A stretch of 62,870 nucleotides of DNA from Pelagibacterales bacterium SAG-MED22 (GCA_014653985.1 JACWDT010000007.1:1-62870), one strand, 5' to 3'. Counted from the first letter of the stretch, positions 26,712-37,795 are shown. Notes: generated from the letters alone by a model not told the origin. Translations and numbers: made by a program.

Positions 26712-28091
26712 ATGAAAAATTGGAAAAAAAATAGTTGGAGAAAATATCCTGTTAAACACATACCAGAGTATCCAGACAAAAAAGAACTGGATACAGTATT
26801 GGATAAGATGGGAACTTTTCCACCATTAGTTTTTGCAGGAGAGACTAGACATTTAAAAGATCAACTTGCTGAAGTTGTTGATGGAAAAGCTTTTCTTCTT
26901 CAAGGCGGAGATTGTGCTGAAAGTTTTGCTGAATTCAATCCAGATAATATTAGAGATACATTTAAACTATTGTTACAGATGTCTTTAGTTTTAACATATT
27001 CAGCCTCGTTACCAGTTGTGAAACTTGGAAGAATAGCAGGTCAATTTTCTAAACCAAGAAGTTCACCAATTGAAACAAAAAATGGCGTTGAGCTTCCTAG
27101 TTATTTAGGAGACAATATTAATGGAATGGAATTTACTGAAAAAGCAAGAATTCCTGATCCTAAAAGATTATTTAAAGCTTATTCCCAATCAGCTGCAACT
27201 CTTAATCTTATAAGAGCATTTTCAAAAGGAGGTTTTGCAGATTTAAACAAAGTGCATTTGTGGAACCTAGATTATATTAAAAAAAGTCCACAAGCTAAAA
27301 AATTTAAAGACCTTGAAGACAAAATTGCTGATGCTATAGCTTTTATGAGAGCATGTGGGATTACATCGGATTTTAACAATAGACTATACACTGTTAACTT
27401 CTGGACATCACATGAAGCTTTATTATTACCTTTTGAAGAGTCTATGACAAGAACAGATTCTACTACTGGCGAGAACCATGATACTTCAGCTCATTTTGTT
27501 TGGATTGGAGACAGAACTAGACAATTAGATGGTGGACATGTTGAATTTTGCAGAGGAATAGAAAACCCAATTGGAATTAAATGTGGACCAACTTTAAAAG
27601 CTGATGATCTCATTAATTTGTGTAATAGAATTAACCCATCAAATGAAAAAGGTAAAATTACTTTAATATCAAGATTTGGAGCAGATAATGTATCTAAACA
27701 TTTACCTAAACTTATTAGAGCAATTAAAAAAGAAGGACTAAATGTAATTTGGTCGTGTGATCCATGTCATGGAAACACTATACAAGCAGTTACAGGATTT
27801 AAAACAAGACCTTTCAATAGAGTTTTAAAAGAAGTTAAAGATGTTTTTGCTTGTCATCAAAGTGAAGGAAGCTATGCAGGAGGCCTTCATATTGAGCTTA
27901 CTGGTCAAAATGTAACAGAATGTATAGGAGGTGCTCAAAAAATATCTGAGCAAGATCTATCATCAAGATATCATACCCATTGCGACCCAAGATTGAATTC
28001 AAATCAAGCTTTGGAATTAGCTTTTTTAATATCAGATGAGATTAAAAAGAATAGCTCTTATTCAAAAAATGCAAATAGAGCGGCATCTTAA
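26712..28091 (+). CDS. 3-deoxy-7-phosphoheptulonate synthase, class II
   Basis: Class II DAHP synthase (459 aa), first step of the shikimate pathway, joining PEP and erythrose 4-phosphate. Seen: an N-terminal [42 protein letters not shown], and the C-terminal [12 protein letters not shown] and CDPCHGNT motifs of the class II (plant/AroA-II) type. I chose the ATG at 26712 with AGG six bases upstream; a TTG at 26706 would only add two residues. It follows glmS by 35 bp on the same strand. Confidence 0.95.
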   Translation: MKNWKKNSWRKYPVKHIPEYPDKKELDTVLDKMGTFPPLVFAGETRHLKDQLAEVVDGKAFLLQGGDCAESFAEFNPDNIRDTFKLLLQMSLVLTYSASLPVVKLGRIAGQFSKPRSSPIETKNGVELPSYLGDNINGMEFTEKARIPDPKRLFKAYSQSAATLNLIRAFSKGGFADLNKVHLWNLDYIKKSPQAKKFKDLEDKIADAIAFMRACGITSDFNNRLYTVNFWTSHEALLLPFEESMTRTDSTTGENHDTSAHFVWIGDRTRQLDGGHVEFCRGIENPIGIKCGPTLKADDLINLCNRINPSNEKGKITLISRFGADNVSKHLPKLIRAIKKEGLNVIWSCDPCHGNTIQAVTGFKTRPFNRVLKEVKDVFACHQSEGSYAGGLHIELTGQNVTECIGGAQKISEQDLSSRYHTHCDPRLNSNQALELAFLISDEIKKNSSYSKNANRAAS

Positions 28092-28129
28092 AACATTGCA
28101 AAATCATTAAAAATTAATATTTAGACATT

Positions 28130-28867
28130 ATGAATTCATTTGAAAAAGTAAAATTTATTTCTAATTGGATTAAAGATTATGCAAATAATATGCCATCAAA
28201 GGCAGAGTCTTTAGTTATAGGTATCTCTGGTGGAATAGATTCCTCAGTATCGAGTACTTTAAGTGCCATGACAGGTTTAAGAACAATTGTTTTGTCCATG
28301 CCGATTAAACAAAAATCGCACCAACACGATTTAAGCTTAAAACATCAAGAATGGTTGTTAAAAAAATTTAAAAATGTTGAAGGACATACAGTTAATTTAG
28401 ATGAATTATTTCTAGCTTTTAGTGCCAGTTTATCTAAATTTGATAATGAACACGGAATGGCAAATTCTAGAGCAAGATTAAGAATGACAACTCTTTACCA
28501 AGTAGCTGCAGCTAATAAAGGTATTGTTGTAGGAACTGGAAATAAAGTCGAAGACTTTGGTGTAGGATTTTATACAAAATATGGAGATGGTGGAGTTGAT
28601 ATTTCACCAATAGCAGACTGTAATAAAACTCAAATTTGGGAACTAGGAAAAGAACTTGGAATACTAAAAGAAATAATTGAAGCTGCACCAACTGACGGAT
28701 TGTGGGATGATGGAAGAACTGATGAAGGCCAACTAGGATTAAAATATGAAGAATTAGAAGAGGCTATGGCAAATCCTAATTCTCCGAATCGATCTAAATA
28801 CGAAACTATTAGAAAACAAAATATGCATAAAATGGAGCCAATTCCAGTATGCATAATTCCAAATTAA
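28130..28867 (+). CDS. nadE: NAD+ synthase, ammonia-dependent type
   Basis: A 245-aa NadE that amidates nicotinic acid adenine dinucleotide to NAD+. Seen: the ATP-pyrophosphatase loop SGGIDSS (33-39), RARLRMTTLYQ, GTGNKVEDFGVGFYTKYGDGG, and APTDGLWDDGRTDE. It lacks the N-terminal nitrilase-type glutaminase domain of the long form, so it should use ammonia or a separate glutaminase. A terminator hairpin follows. Confidence 0.94.
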   Translation: MNSFEKVKFISNWIKDYANNMPSKAESLVIGISGGIDSSVSSTLSAMTGLRTIVLSMPIKQKSHQHDLSLKHQEWLLKKFKNVEGHTVNLDELFLAFSASLSKFDNEHGMANSRARLRMTTLYQVAAANKGIVVGTGNKVEDFGVGFYTKYGDGGVDISPIADCNKTQIWELGKELGILKEIIEAAPTDGLWDDGRTDEGQLGLKYEELEEAMANPNSPNRSKYETIRKQNMHKMEPIPVCIIPN

Positions 28868-28869
28868 TC

Positions 28870-28894
28870 AAATAGATTCACAAATCTATTTTTT
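28870..28894 (+). terminator. nadE terminator
   Basis: AAATAGATT (28870-28878) pairs with AATCTATTT (28883-28891) around a CACA loop, and the T-run continues to 28894. It is AT-rich but has a clean hairpin-plus-T layout, between nadE and cysS. Confidence 0.55.
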
Positions 28895-28912
28895 AAGTAT
28901 ATTCCTAAAATC

Positions 28913-30268
28913 ATGAGTAATGATATTTTTTTAACTAATAATCTGAGTAACAAAAAAGAAAAATTTGTTCCTATAGACAAAAAAAATATTAGGATGTATG
29001 TTTGTGGTCCAACTGTATACGACGATCCTCATATTGGAAATGCAAGACCTATTGTTGTTTTTGATATTCTTTTTAAAATTTTTAAAAAAAAATATACAAA
29101 AGTTACTTATGTAAGAAATATAACTGACGTTGATGATAAAATTATTAATTCATCAAAGGAAAAAAATATTTCAATTTCTGATTTGACCAATACTGTTATT
29201 AAGAGTTTTGATAAAGATTGTAATTACTTAAATTGTGATATCCCCACACATCAACCCAAAGCAACAGAGCATATCGATATAATGATTGAAATGATTTCTG
29301 ATTTAACAAAAAAAGGATTTGCTTATGAGGAAAATCAGCATGTGTATTTTGAAGTAAATAAATTTAAAGATTATGGAAAACTTTCAAATAAAAATCTTGA
29401 TGAATTAATAGCTGGCTCAAGAGTTAAAGTAAGTGATAATAAAAAAAATTTACAAGATTTTGTTCTATGGAAACCTTCTAAAGATGATGAGCCTTCATGG
29501 GATTCACCTTGGGGCAAAGGAAGACCTGGATGGCATTTAGAATGTTCTGCTATGTCAAAAAAGCTTCTTGGGAATGAGTTTGATATACATGGAGGTGGTA
29601 TAGACTTACTGTTCCCACACCATGAAAACGAAATTGCACAATCAAGATGTGCAAATGATACAAAAGTTTTTGCAAATTACTGGTTGCATAATGCATTTAT
29701 AACAATGTCGAATGAAAAAATGTCTAAATCTCAAGGAAATATTTTAAAAATAAAGGATTTTAGGAATAAGGTAAGTGGTCAAGTATTAAGATTTGCTTTA
29801 ATGAGTGCACATTACAAACAACCATTAGATTGGAATGATAAACTTTTAAATGATTGCGAAAATACAATTAGTAAATGGTATAATGTTTATTCGTCTGATT
29901 ATTATGAACAAGAAGTTGATGATGAAATTCTAAAACCACTTTATGACGATTTAAATACCCCAGGGTATATTGCTAACCTTCATAAATTGTATGAGAAAGC
30001 ACAAAAAGGTAATTCCACTGACAAAGCATTATTTACATCTGCATGTAATTTTATAGGTTTATTGAATGAAACTGAAATCGAGTGGTTAGAGTTTAAGAAA
30101 AATAATCTATCAATAAATGAAGCTCAAATTTTAGATAAAATTGAGCAAAGAAATAAAGCTAGAAAAGATAAAAACTATGAAGAAGCTGATAAAATAAGAG
30201 ACGAACTTTTAGACAAAGGTGTTTTAATAGAAGATAAAGATGGTAAAACGACGTGGAAATTTAAATGA
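28913..30268 (+). CDS. cysS: cysteinyl-tRNA synthetase
   Basis: A 451-aa class I aminoacyl-tRNA synthetase charging tRNA-Cys. Seen: zinc ligands Cys31, Cys211, His236 and Glu240 (YVCGPTVYDD, LECSAMS, FPHHENE), the HIGN form of the HIGH motif (40-43), and KMSKS (269-273). Length is normal for bacteria. It overlaps cimA by 4 bp. Confidence 0.96.
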   Translation: MSNDIFLTNNLSNKKEKFVPIDKKNIRMYVCGPTVYDDPHIGNARPIVVFDILFKIFKKKYTKVTYVRNITDVDDKIINSSKEKNISISDLTNTVIKSFDKDCNYLNCDIPTHQPKATEHIDIMIEMISDLTKKGFAYEENQHVYFEVNKFKDYGKLSNKNLDELIAGSRVKVSDNKKNLQDFVLWKPSKDDEPSWDSPWGKGRPGWHLECSAMSKKLLGNEFDIHGGGIDLLFPHHENEIAQSRCANDTKVFANYWLHNAFITMSNEKMSKSQGNILKIKDFRNKVSGQVLRFALMSAHYKQPLDWNDKLLNDCENTISKWYNVYSSDYYEQEVDDEILKPLYDDLNTPGYIANLHKLYEKAQKGNSTDKALFTSACNFIGLLNETEIEWLEFKKNNLSINEAQILDKIEQRNKARKDKNYEEADKIRDELLDKGVLIEDKDGKTTWKFK

Positions 30269-31866
30269 GTAAAGATCAGCTATATATATTTGATACCACT
30301 CTTCGTGATGGAGCACAAACCCAAGGTGTTGATTTTTCAATTGACGACAAAGAGAAAATTTCTTCTGCTTTAGATGAGCTTGGTGTTGATTACATTGAAG
30401 GAGGTTGGCCTGGTGCAAACCCAACAGATACAGAATTTTTTAACAAAGATCACAATTTTAAATCAGCTAATTTAACTGCTTTTGGTATGACAAAAAAATC
30501 AGAGCATAGTGCTGAAAATGACCCAATGTTATCCTCATTAATTAATTCGAAAAGTTCATCAGTTTGCTTATTTGGAAAATCTTGGGATTTCCAAGTTAAA
30601 GTAGCTCTTGGTATATCAAATCAGGAAAATCTTACCAATATTAGCGAAAGTACAAAACATATCGTTAAATCAGGCAAAGAATTTATGTTTGATGCCGAAC
30701 ATTTTTTTGATGGATATAAAGCAAATCCTGAATATGCACTTGCTTGTTTAAAATCTGCTTATGATAATGGAGCAAGATGGATTATTTTGTGTGATACAAA
30801 TGGAGGAACACTTCCTCACGAGATTGAAAAAATTGTTTTGGAAGTTACAAAACATATACCAGGAAAAAATTTAGGAATTCATGCTCATAATGATACAGAA
30901 AACGCTGTTGCAAATAGTTTAACTGCAGTTCAAGTTGGAGTTAGACAAGTCCAGGGAACTATAAATGGATTAGGAGAAAGATGTGGCAATGCAAACTTAA
31001 CATCTCTTATACCAACCTTTTTTTTAAAAAAAGATTTTTATGAAAATTACCAAATAAATATTAAACGTGAAAACTTAAAAAATTTAACACAATGCTCAAG
31101 GTTGTTAGATGAATTACTTAATCGCAAACCTAATAAACACCTGCCTTATGTTGGTGCATCAGCCTTTTCTCACAAAGGAGGAATGCATGTTTCTGCTGTA
31201 CAAAAAGATCCAAAAACTTATGAACACATAGATCCTGAGGAGGTAGGAAACTCGAGAAATATAGTTGTCTCAGACCAATCAGGACAGTCTAATATTATGT
31301 CTAGATTAAATTCTATAGGTATTAAAGTAGAGAAAAATGATCCTAAAATAAAAAAGCTTCTCGAAGAGGTAAAAGATAGGGAATTTATAGGATATAGCTA
31401 CGATGGTGCAGATGCCTCTTTTGAATTACTGGCAAGAAGATTGATGGGCGACATACCAAGATATATTTCAATCAATGAATATGATGTGTCTGTTAAAAAA
31501 GACAAATCTGGAGAAATTATTTCTTATGCAAAAGCTAAATTAGAAGTAGATGGTCAAAAGATATTGTGTGAAGGAGAAGGAAATGGTCCTGTTAATGCTT
31601 TAGATAACGCAATTAGAAAAAACGTAAATAAACTTGATAAATATTTCGAATACTTAAAAGATTTAAGACTAGTCGATTATAAAGTAAGAATTTTAAATAC
31701 AGGAACAGAGGCTGTAACTAGAGTTAGTATTGAAAGCACAGACTCCAAAGGTTTAAACTGGTTTACTATAGGAGTTTCACCAAATATCATTGATGCATCT
31801 TTTAAAGCACTCATCGATAGTTTGGATTACAAACTATATAAGGATAACGCTCCTGCTAGCCTTTAG
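30265..31866 (+). CDS. cimA: citramalate synthase
   Basis: A 533-aa enzyme of the isopropylmalate/citramalate synthase family that condenses pyruvate and acetyl-CoA to citramalate on a threonine-independent route to isoleucine. Seen: the N-terminal TIM-barrel motif FDTTLRDGAQTQ (9-20), the metal-binding HAHNDTENAVAN, NGLGERCGNAN, and a C-terminal LeuA-type regulatory domain from about residue 400. The DGAQTQG and GGWPGANPTD variants separate the CimA group from LeuA. It sits in the cysS-cimA-DUF1989-trmJ run. Confidence 0.92.
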   Translation: MSKDQLYIFDTTLRDGAQTQGVDFSIDDKEKISSALDELGVDYIEGGWPGANPTDTEFFNKDHNFKSANLTAFGMTKKSEHSAENDPMLSSLINSKSSSVCLFGKSWDFQVKVALGISNQENLTNISESTKHIVKSGKEFMFDAEHFFDGYKANPEYALACLKSAYDNGARWIILCDTNGGTLPHEIEKIVLEVTKHIPGKNLGIHAHNDTENAVANSLTAVQVGVRQVQGTINGLGERCGNANLTSLIPTFFLKKDFYENYQINIKRENLKNLTQCSRLLDELLNRKPNKHLPYVGASAFSHKGGMHVSAVQKDPKTYEHIDPEEVGNSRNIVVSDQSGQSNIMSRLNSIGIKVEKNDPKIKKLLEEVKDREFIGYSYDGADASFELLARRLMGDIPRYISINEYDVSVKKDKSGEIISYAKAKLEVDGQKILCEGEGNGPVNALDNAIRKNVNKLDKYFEYLKDLRLVDYKVRILNTGTEAVTRVSIESTDSKGLNWFTIGVSPNIIDASFKALIDSLDYKLYKDNAPASL

Positions 31867-31868
31867 GC

Positions 31869-32732
31869 ATGAAGATAAAAAAGTTTTCAAATAAACCGTT
31901 AGATATCAGTGAAAGAATTGGAGCAAAACCTGTTGTTTGCTATCCCAATAATAATATTGAAGATAAAAACTTAAATATTTTACATCTAGCACGAAAAAAT
32001 TTGAATAAAAAAAATGAAATTATAATTCCTCCAAGAGACGCTAAAACATTTCAAGTTAAAAAAGGTGAGTTCTTTAGAATCGAAAGTGTCGAGGGGCCTC
32101 AAGTAGGGGACTTAAATCTTTTTAATTTGAATAATTTAAATGAAAAATTTTATTCGGGAAAAACACGAGCCCTTTATGGAACACACCTTTCTGTAGGGGA
32201 TAAAATGTTTAGTAGTTTTCCTTATCTTAGATCTTTAGCAACTATTACATGGGATACGTTAGATTGGTATGATTATGATAATGACGGTGGATCAGTACAT
32301 GACGTAATTGGGACTAGATGTGATCCTTATACATCAAAGCTTCTATCAGGTAATGACTATCATTACTGCTGTCATTCAAATTTAACTAGAGCCCTAGTTA
32401 AAGAAAAAAAACTTAAAATTGATGAAGCCGAAAAAATAGTTCATGATGTTTTAAACGTTTTTATGTTAACTGGATTTACCAATGATACTAAGCAATATTT
32501 TATGAAAGCAAGTCCCGTAAGACCGGGTGATTATTTAGAATTTTTTGCAGAGACAGATTTATTAGGAGCTCTATCAGCTTGTCCTGGGGGAGATTGTGGA
32601 TCTGAACATTCCTCTGATGTAGCAAAATGCTACCCATTAAAGGTGAGTATCTGGCAAACGGATGAAAAGTATTTAAAAGATTTAGATACATCTGAAATTT
32701 CTAAATATGATAGAACTCACGGCATAGATTAA
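31869..32732 (+). CDS. DUF1989 (urea carboxylase-associated) family protein
   Basis: A 287-aa protein of the DUF1989 family, which includes urea carboxylase/carboxyguanidine-linked proteins. Seen: [57 protein letters not shown], and the Cys-containing CPGGDCGSEHS near the C-terminus. No urea carboxylase or allophanate hydrolase gene lies nearby, so the role here is open. It has 2-bp gaps to cimA and trmJ, which indicates co-transcription. Confidence 0.85.
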   Translation: MKIKKFSNKPLDISERIGAKPVVCYPNNNIEDKNLNILHLARKNLNKKNEIIIPPRDAKTFQVKKGEFFRIESVEGPQVGDLNLFNLNNLNEKFYSGKTRALYGTHLSVGDKMFSSFPYLRSLATITWDTLDWYDYDNDGGSVHDVIGTRCDPYTSKLLSGNDYHYCCHSNLTRALVKEKKLKIDEAEKIVHDVLNVFMLTGFTNDTKQYFMKASPVRPGDYLEFFAETDLLGALSACPGGDCGSEHSSDVAKCYPLKVSIWQTDEKYLKDLDTSEISKYDRTHGID

Positions 32733-32734
32733 TT

Positions 32735-33448
32735 ATGTCAAAAAACAATATTTCATTTATTTTGCACAAACCTCAGCTCTCAGAAAATATTGGTGCATGT
32801 GCACGTGCAATAAAAAATTTTGATTTTCAAAAAATGATTGTTGTAGATCCTAAACCCATCTATCCAAATGATAAAATTTTAGCTACATCTGTAGGTGCAA
32901 AAAATATTATTGGTAAGAGTAAAAACTTTGATAATCTTGAGTCTGCATTAAAAAATATTGATGTAGTAATTGCTACCTCAGCAAGATTTAGAAATAAAAA
33001 CGTCAAACATATTCAATTAGAAGATTTATATAAGATTGATTACAAAAAAAAATTAGCCTTCTTATTTGGATCGGAAGCTTCAGGTCTCTCAAATAATGAG
33101 ATAAGTTACGCAAATTATACACTTCAGATCCCAACGAATCCTGATTTTAAATCTCTTAACTTGTCTCACAGTTTAACTATAATTGCTCAAGTTGTGCATA
33201 GCATTATTAATTCAAAAGTTTCTAGTTTTAAAAAATCCAAAAAAGTAAAGTCAGCCTCAAAAAAAGACATATTATCAATGGCCAACTTATGTATTAAAAA
33301 TTTAGAAGATATAGGGTTTTTTAAACCTAAAGAAAAGAAACCTATAATGCTTGAGAACTTGAGAAATATTTTTTATAGGATGGAATTATCATCAAAGGAA
33401 ACACGTATTTTATCAAGTGTATTAGCTAGTTTAGGAAAAAAACGTTGA
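32735..33448 (+). CDS. trmJ: tRNA (cytidine/uridine-2'-O-)-methyltransferase TrmJ
   Basis: A 237-aa SPOUT-class methyltransferase, likely acting at position 32 of tRNA. Seen: ILHKPQLSENIGACARAIKNF at the N-terminus, SVGAKNIIGKSKNF, and the trefoil-knot SAM-binding segments FLFGSEASGLSNNEI and LNLSHSLTIIAQVV, followed by the helical C-terminal extension of the TrmJ group. It is the last gene of its run. The rpsD promoter begins at its stop codon. Confidence 0.88.
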   Translation: MSKNNISFILHKPQLSENIGACARAIKNFDFQKMIVVDPKPIYPNDKILATSVGAKNIIGKSKNFDNLESALKNIDVVIATSARFRNKNVKHIQLEDLYKIDYKKKLAFLFGSEASGLSNNEISYANYTLQIPTNPDFKSLNLSHSLTIIAQVVHSIINSKVSSFKKSKKVKSASKKDILSMANLCIKNLEDIGFFKPKEKKPIMLENLRNIFYRMELSSKETRILSSVLASLGKKR

Positions 33449-33476
33449 TTGACAAAACAATGAGTAGGTTTATAAC
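33449..33476 (+). promoter_or_regulatory. rpsD promoter (very short leader)
   Basis: Consensus TTGACA (33449-33454), a 16-base spacer and TATAAC (33471-33476). The expected start lies near 33483, about 6 bases from the rpsD ATG (33489). No Shine-Dalgarno sequence is present, so the mRNA would be nearly leaderless. Confidence 0.7.
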
Positions 33477-33488
33477 CCCCTCTATTAA

Positions 33489-34106
33489 ATGACTAAAAGA
33501 TTAAACTCTAAACATAAGGTAGATAGAAGATTGAAGGTTAACCTTTGGGGTAGACCGAAAAGCCCATTTAATACAAGAGCTTATGGACCAGGACAACATG
33601 GTCAAACAAGATCATCTAAACCTTCAGATTATGGAATCCAGTTACAAGCTAAGCAGAAACTAAAAGCTTATTACGGTAATATCAATGAAAGACAGTTTAG
33701 AAATATTTATAAAAAAGCTGTAATGCTTAAGGGTGATACAGGTGAAAATTTAATAGGATTACTAGAGAGAAGATTAGATGCAGTAATTTACAGAGCTAAA
33801 TTTGCAACAACAATATTTTCTGCTAGACAGTTAATTAATCATGGACATGTTAAAGTTAATGGTAAAAAAGTTAATATTGGAAGCTATTTAGTTAAAGAAG
33901 AAGATTCAATTGAGATAAGAGATAAATCTAAACAATTAGCAATTGTTGATATAGCATTAGCAAATAAGGAAAGAGAAACTCCTGAGTATATTCAAATGGA
34001 TGAAAAAAATAAAAAGTTGAAGTTTGTAAGAACTCCAAAGTTTGAAGAAGTTCCTTATCCAATTGTTATGGAACCTAATCTAGTTATTGAATATTACTCT
34101 AGATAA
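33489..34106 (+). CDS. rpsD: 30S ribosomal protein S4
   Basis: A 205-aa small-subunit primary assembly protein. Seen: [20 protein letters not shown] near the N-terminus (the zinc-free form, without the Cys cluster), and the S4 RNA-binding domain [15 protein letters not shown] followed by [13 protein letters not shown]. Length is normal. It is encoded alone with its own strong promoter. It ends exactly at the grxD stop on the other strand with no gap. Confidence 0.96.
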   Translation: MTKRLNSKHKVDRRLKVNLWGRPKSPFNTRAYGPGQHGQTRSSKPSDYGIQLQAKQKLKAYYGNINERQFRNIYKKAVMLKGDTGENLIGLLERRLDAVIYRAKFATTIFSARQLINHGHVKVNGKKVNIGSYLVKEEDSIEIRDKSKQLAIVDIALANKERETPEYIQMDEKNKKLKFVRTPKFEEVPYPIVMEPNLVIEYYSR

Positions 34107-34445
34107 TTAATTTTTAGCTTTAAAATTAATATTTTTACTTTCAAGCAGTTTAGCAAGTTCACCACTTTCAAACATTTCTTTTATAATGTCACATCCACCA
34201 ACAAATTCATTTTTAACATATAATTGCGGGATAGTAGGCCAATCGCTATAAATTTTTATACCTTCTCTAAGTTTCTGATCTGCTAGAACATTTACACCTT
34301 TAAAATTTACTTCCATTACTTTTAAAATGTTAGATGTAGCCATTGAGAATCCACACTGAGGAGCATCGGGTGTACCTTTCATGAATAGGCAAACTTCGTT
34401 ATTTTCAATTTCATTTTTAATTAAATCATTTGTTTCTTGGTCCAT
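34107..34445 (-). CDS. grxD: monothiol glutaredoxin, Grx4 family
   Basis: A 112-aa glutaredoxin that carries [2Fe-2S] clusters. Seen: the CGFS active site (Cys31 in APQCGFSM), FMKGTPD before it, WPTIPQLYV, and [11 protein letters not shown] with the glutathione-binding Gly-Gly-x-Asp pattern. The BolA gene is 1 bp upstream; BolA-Grx4 is a known pair in iron-sulfur handling. It is the last gene of the minus-strand purine operon. Confidence 0.95.
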   Translation of the reverse strand: MDQETNDLIKNEIENNEVCLFMKGTPDAPQCGFSMATSNILKVMEVNFKGVNVLADQKLREGIKIYSDWPTIPQLYVKNEFVGGCDIIKEMFESGELAKLLESKNINFKAKN

Positions 34446-34446
34446 T

Positions 34447-34677
34447 TTAATTTTCCTTTGTTTTGATTGCTAAAGCATGTAATTCGTTACCCATTCTTCC
34501 TTTTAATGAGTTGTAAACCATTTTATGCTGTTCTATTTTACTTTTTCCTGAAAATTGAGATGAAGTTATTGTTGCGGAGTAATGATTTCCATCACCAGCT
34601 AAGTCCTGAATTTCAACAACAGCATCAGGCATTGCTTCCTTAATTAGACTCTCAATTTCATTTAAATTCATTGCCAT
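34447..34677 (-). CDS. BolA-family protein
   Basis: A 76-aa BolA-like protein that forms cluster-bridged heterodimers with monothiol glutaredoxins. Seen: [45 protein letters not shown] with the conserved histidine, and [11 protein letters not shown] at the end. It overlaps purL by 1 bp and precedes grxD by 1 bp. Confidence 0.94.
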   Translation of the reverse strand: MAMNLNEIESLIKEAMPDAVVEIQDLAGDGNHYSATITSSQFSGKSKIEQHKMVYNSLKGRMGNELHALAIKTKEN

Positions 34678-36869
34678 TAGTTACTCGTATATTCTTTCAA
34701 CCACTTTGTATTAAACCCCTTTAATTCGTCAATTGTAACTTTTGTCTTTTCATTCAAAAATAGCATATTTTCATCGATTGTTCCAAGCTCATCATAATGA
34801 ACTGCATTTTTATTCAATATATCTAGTACTTTTTTTTGATCTTTTTTACTAATTTCAACAATGTATCTTCCTTGATCTTCTGAAAAAAAATATTCTATAT
34901 CACTAATTAAGTATTTTGGTTTTTTTAGATTAATACCTTTATTACCCTTAATACACATTTTTGATACAGCAGTAATTATTCCACCTAAAGAAATATCATG
35001 GGCGCTTTTAATTAAATTACTATCAATTAATTTTAAAAGAGTTTCTCCATTATTTTTTTCATTAAACAGATTTATTTCTGGTGGAGGTCCATTTTTTTCA
35101 TCTAATATAACTCTTGCAAATAAACTTTGATCAATATGACCTTCTGTTTTGCCTATAACTAAAACAATATTATCTACTTCTTTAAAGTCCATTGTTATCA
35201 TTTTTGTATAGTCTTTTATAAGTCCAACACCGCCAATAGATGGAGTAGGCTTGATACCCTGATCTTTTGTTTGATTATAGAAAGAAACATTTCCAGACAC
35301 GACAGGAAATCTTAAATAAGAGCTTGCTTCTCCGATACCCTGAACACATTCAACGAACTCTCCCATATTCTCTTCATTTTCTGGGCTACCAAAATTTAAG
35401 CAATTTGTAATAGCGATAGGTTTCGCTCCAACAGATATCAAATTTCTAAAACTTTCGCACACTACTTGTTTTCCTCCTGTAAGAGGGTGAGCCCAACAAT
35501 AAACAGCTGAAGAATCTACTGATGCTGCAACTGCTTTATTGGTGCCATGAACTCTGACCACACCAGAGTCTCCTCCAGGTTTTTGAATAGTGTCTCCCAT
35601 TACTGTGTGATCATATTGCTGCCAAATCCATTCTTTACTACAAATATTTGGATTAGCTAAAATTTTTTTAAGGACTTCAATTATTTTTAAATTATTTATT
35701 TCATCTTTATTAATTTTGTTTTTCTTTGGAAGTTTTGCTTTTTTCCATTTACGATCATACATCGGTGAATTTTCAACAAGGGTATTAACTGGAATGTCAG
35801 CAACTTTTTCACTATCAAAGTAAAGTTCAATTTTTTTTGATTTAGTTGTTTTTCCAATTACAGCAAAATCTAAATTCCACTTATCAAATATTTGTTTAGC
35901 TTGTTCTTCTTTTCCATTTTCTAAAACAATCAGCATTCTTTCCTGACTTTCAGAAAGCATGATTTCATAAGGGGTCATTTTTGCCTCTCTACATGGTACT
36001 TTACTTAAATTAATTTCTATCCCTAGATTTCCCTTTGAAGCCATTTCAATACTTGAAGAAGTTAAACCTGCAGCCCCCATATCCTGAATAGCAATGATAG
36101 AATCTCCTTCCATTAACTCTAAACATGCTTCAAGTAAAAGTTTTTCTGTAAATGGATCACCAACTTGTACGGTTGGTTTTTTTTCCTCAATTTTGTCATC
36201 AAAGCTAGCAGAGGCCATGCTTGCTCCGTGAATACCATCACGACCTGTTTTAGACCCTACGTATATTACAGGTTTATTTAAACCAGCTGCTTTTGAGTAA
36301 AAAATCTTATCTTTCTTAACTAATCCTAAAGTCATTGCGTTAACTAAGATATTTCCATTATAAGAGCTATCAAAACTTGTTTGTCCTGCAATGGTTGGAA
36401 CCCCCATACAGTTTCCATAACCTCCTATTCCATGGACAACACCTCTAAGTAGGTTTTTAGTTTTTTTATGCTGTGTTGAACCAAAGTGTATTGAATTTAA
36501 ATTAGCTATTGGTCTTGCACCCATTGTGAACACATCTCTCATTATTCCACCAACTCCTGTGGCAGCACCTTGATAAGGTTCAATGAAAGAAGGGTGGTTA
36601 TGACTTTCAATTTTAAAGACAATTGCATCATTATCTCCAATATCAACTACCCCAGCATTTTCACCAGGTCCTTGAATAACTTGTTTACCTTTGGTTGGTA
36701 ATTTTTTTAAATGTAATCTTGAAGATTTATAGGAGCAGTGTTCATTCCACATTGCAGAAAATATTCCTAATTCTGTAATGTTAGGAGTTCTTTTTAAAAG
36801 TTCACAAATTTTTTTGTACTCATCTTTTTTCAATCCATGATCGATAGCTATTTTTTCGTTTACAATCAT
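34677..36869 (-). CDS. purL: phosphoribosylformylglycinamidine synthase subunit PurL
   Basis: A 730-aa small-type PurL, the ATP-using synthetase component that works with PurQ and PurS in purine synthesis. Seen: [12 protein letters not shown], the active-site [21 protein letters not shown] region, [18 protein letters not shown], and [15 protein letters not shown], with repeated AIR-synthetase-like halves. Its length matches the subunit form rather than the fused form of about 1,290 residues. It overlaps purQ by 4 bp and the BolA gene by 1 bp. Confidence 0.96.
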   Translation of the reverse strand: MIVNEKIAIDHGLKKDEYKKICELLKRTPNITELGIFSAMWNEHCSYKSSRLHLKKLPTKGKQVIQGPGENAGVVDIGDNDAIVFKIESHNHPSFIEPYQGAATGVGGIMRDVFTMGARPIANLNSIHFGSTQHKKTKNLLRGVVHGIGGYGNCMGVPTIAGQTSFDSSYNGNILVNAMTLGLVKKDKIFYSKAAGLNKPVIYVGSKTGRDGIHGASMASASFDDKIEEKKPTVQVGDPFTEKLLLEACLELMEGDSIIAIQDMGAAGLTSSSIEMASKGNLGIEINLSKVPCREAKMTPYEIMLSESQERMLIVLENGKEEQAKQIFDKWNLDFAVIGKTTKSKKIELYFDSEKVADIPVNTLVENSPMYDRKWKKAKLPKKNKINKDEINNLKIIEVLKKILANPNICSKEWIWQQYDHTVMGDTIQKPGGDSGVVRVHGTNKAVAASVDSSAVYCWAHPLTGGKQVVCESFRNLISVGAKPIAITNCLNFGSPENEENMGEFVECVQGIGEASSYLRFPVVSGNVSFYNQTKDQGIKPTPSIGGVGLIKDYTKMITMDFKEVDNIVLVIGKTEGHIDQSLFARVILDEKNGPPPEINLFNEKNNGETLLKLIDSNLIKSAHDISLGGIITAVSKMCIKGNKGINLKKPKYLISDIEYFFSEDQGRYIVEISKKDQKKVLDILNKNAVHYDELGTIDENMLFLNEKTKVTIDELKGFNTKWLKEYTSN

Positions 36870-37549
36870 TTTAAATTATTAATTAAGTTTTTAAAAAAAA
36901 GAGATCCATCTTCACCTGATAGAGAAGGGTCAATCATTCTTTCAGGATGTGGCATCATACCTAGAACATTTTTTTCTTTATTAAAAATTCCAGCAATATT
37001 TTTTATTGATCCATTTGGATTAAATGGCTGTTCAATTTTTCCCTCGTTATTACAATAATTGATTGCAACCTGAGAATTGTCTTCAATTTCTTTTAATTGA
37101 TCATTTGTACAAAAATAGTTTCCTTCATTATGAGCGATATGCAGTTCTAATACGTCGTTACTGATATTTTTGAAATAACTATTGTGTTTATTATTAATTC
37201 TTACGAAAACGTTTCTACAAATAAATTCTAAATATTTATTTCTCAATAAAACTCCAGGCACTAATCCTGTTTCGACTAAAATTTGGAAACCATTACAAAT
37301 ACCCATCACCATTCCACCAGAATTTGCAAAATTAATTACAGATTGCATAATCTTAGATTTAGAAGCCATGCTGCCACATCTAAGATAATCCCCATAAGAA
37401 AAACCACCAGGCAAAACTACCAGGTCACTTTTTGGTAACTCAACATCTTGATGCCAAACCATTTTATTTTTAAAACCAAATTTTTTTAAAGCAACATCCA
37501 TATCTCTGTCGCAATTAGAACCTGGAAATGTAATGACTGCTGATTTCAT
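36866..37549 (-). CDS. purQ: phosphoribosylformylglycinamidine synthase subunit PurQ
   Basis: A 227-aa class I glutamine amidotransferase that supplies ammonia to PurL. Seen: [25 protein letters not shown], the nucleophile in GICNGFQIL (Cys85), and the HPE triad partner in MMPHPER (His201, Glu203). It lies between purS (3-bp gap) and purL (4-bp overlap). Confidence 0.96.
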   Translation of the reverse strand: MKSAVITFPGSNCDRDMDVALKKFGFKNKMVWHQDVELPKSDLVVLPGGFSYGDYLRCGSMASKSKIMQSVINFANSGGMVMGICNGFQILVETGLVPGVLLRNKYLEFICRNVFVRINNKHNSYFKNISNDVLELHIAHNEGNYFCTNDQLKEIEDNSQVAINYCNNEGKIEQPFNPNGSIKNIAGIFNKEKNVLGMMPHPERMIDPSLSGEDGSLFFKNLINNLK

Positions 37550-37552
37550 TAA

Positions 37553-37795
37553 TTATTGTGCATCGATAATTTTGTAATTTTCTATTACAAGATTAGCTAA
37601 AAGTTTTTTGCACATTTCTTCAACTTTATCTTTTGCTTTTTTAGGATCAGTTTCTTTAGTATCAATTTCAAAATATTTACCTTGTCTTACTTCATTTACA
37701 TCATTAAATCCTATACCATCGAGTGCTTGTTGAATAACTTTACCTTGAGGATCTAAAACATCTTTTTTAAGTGTAATAATTACTGAGATTTTCAT
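37553..37795 (-). CDS. purS: phosphoribosylformylglycinamidine synthase subunit PurS
   Basis: An 80-aa PurS, the bridging subunit of the PurLQS complex. Seen: [33 protein letters not shown] and a C-terminal [16 protein letters not shown], the full family pattern. It overlaps purC by 4 bp. Confidence 0.95.
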   Translation of the reverse strand: MKISVIITLKKDVLDPQGKVIQQALDGIGFNDVNEVRQGKYFEIDTKETDPKKAKDKVEEMCKKLLANLVIENYKIIDAQ

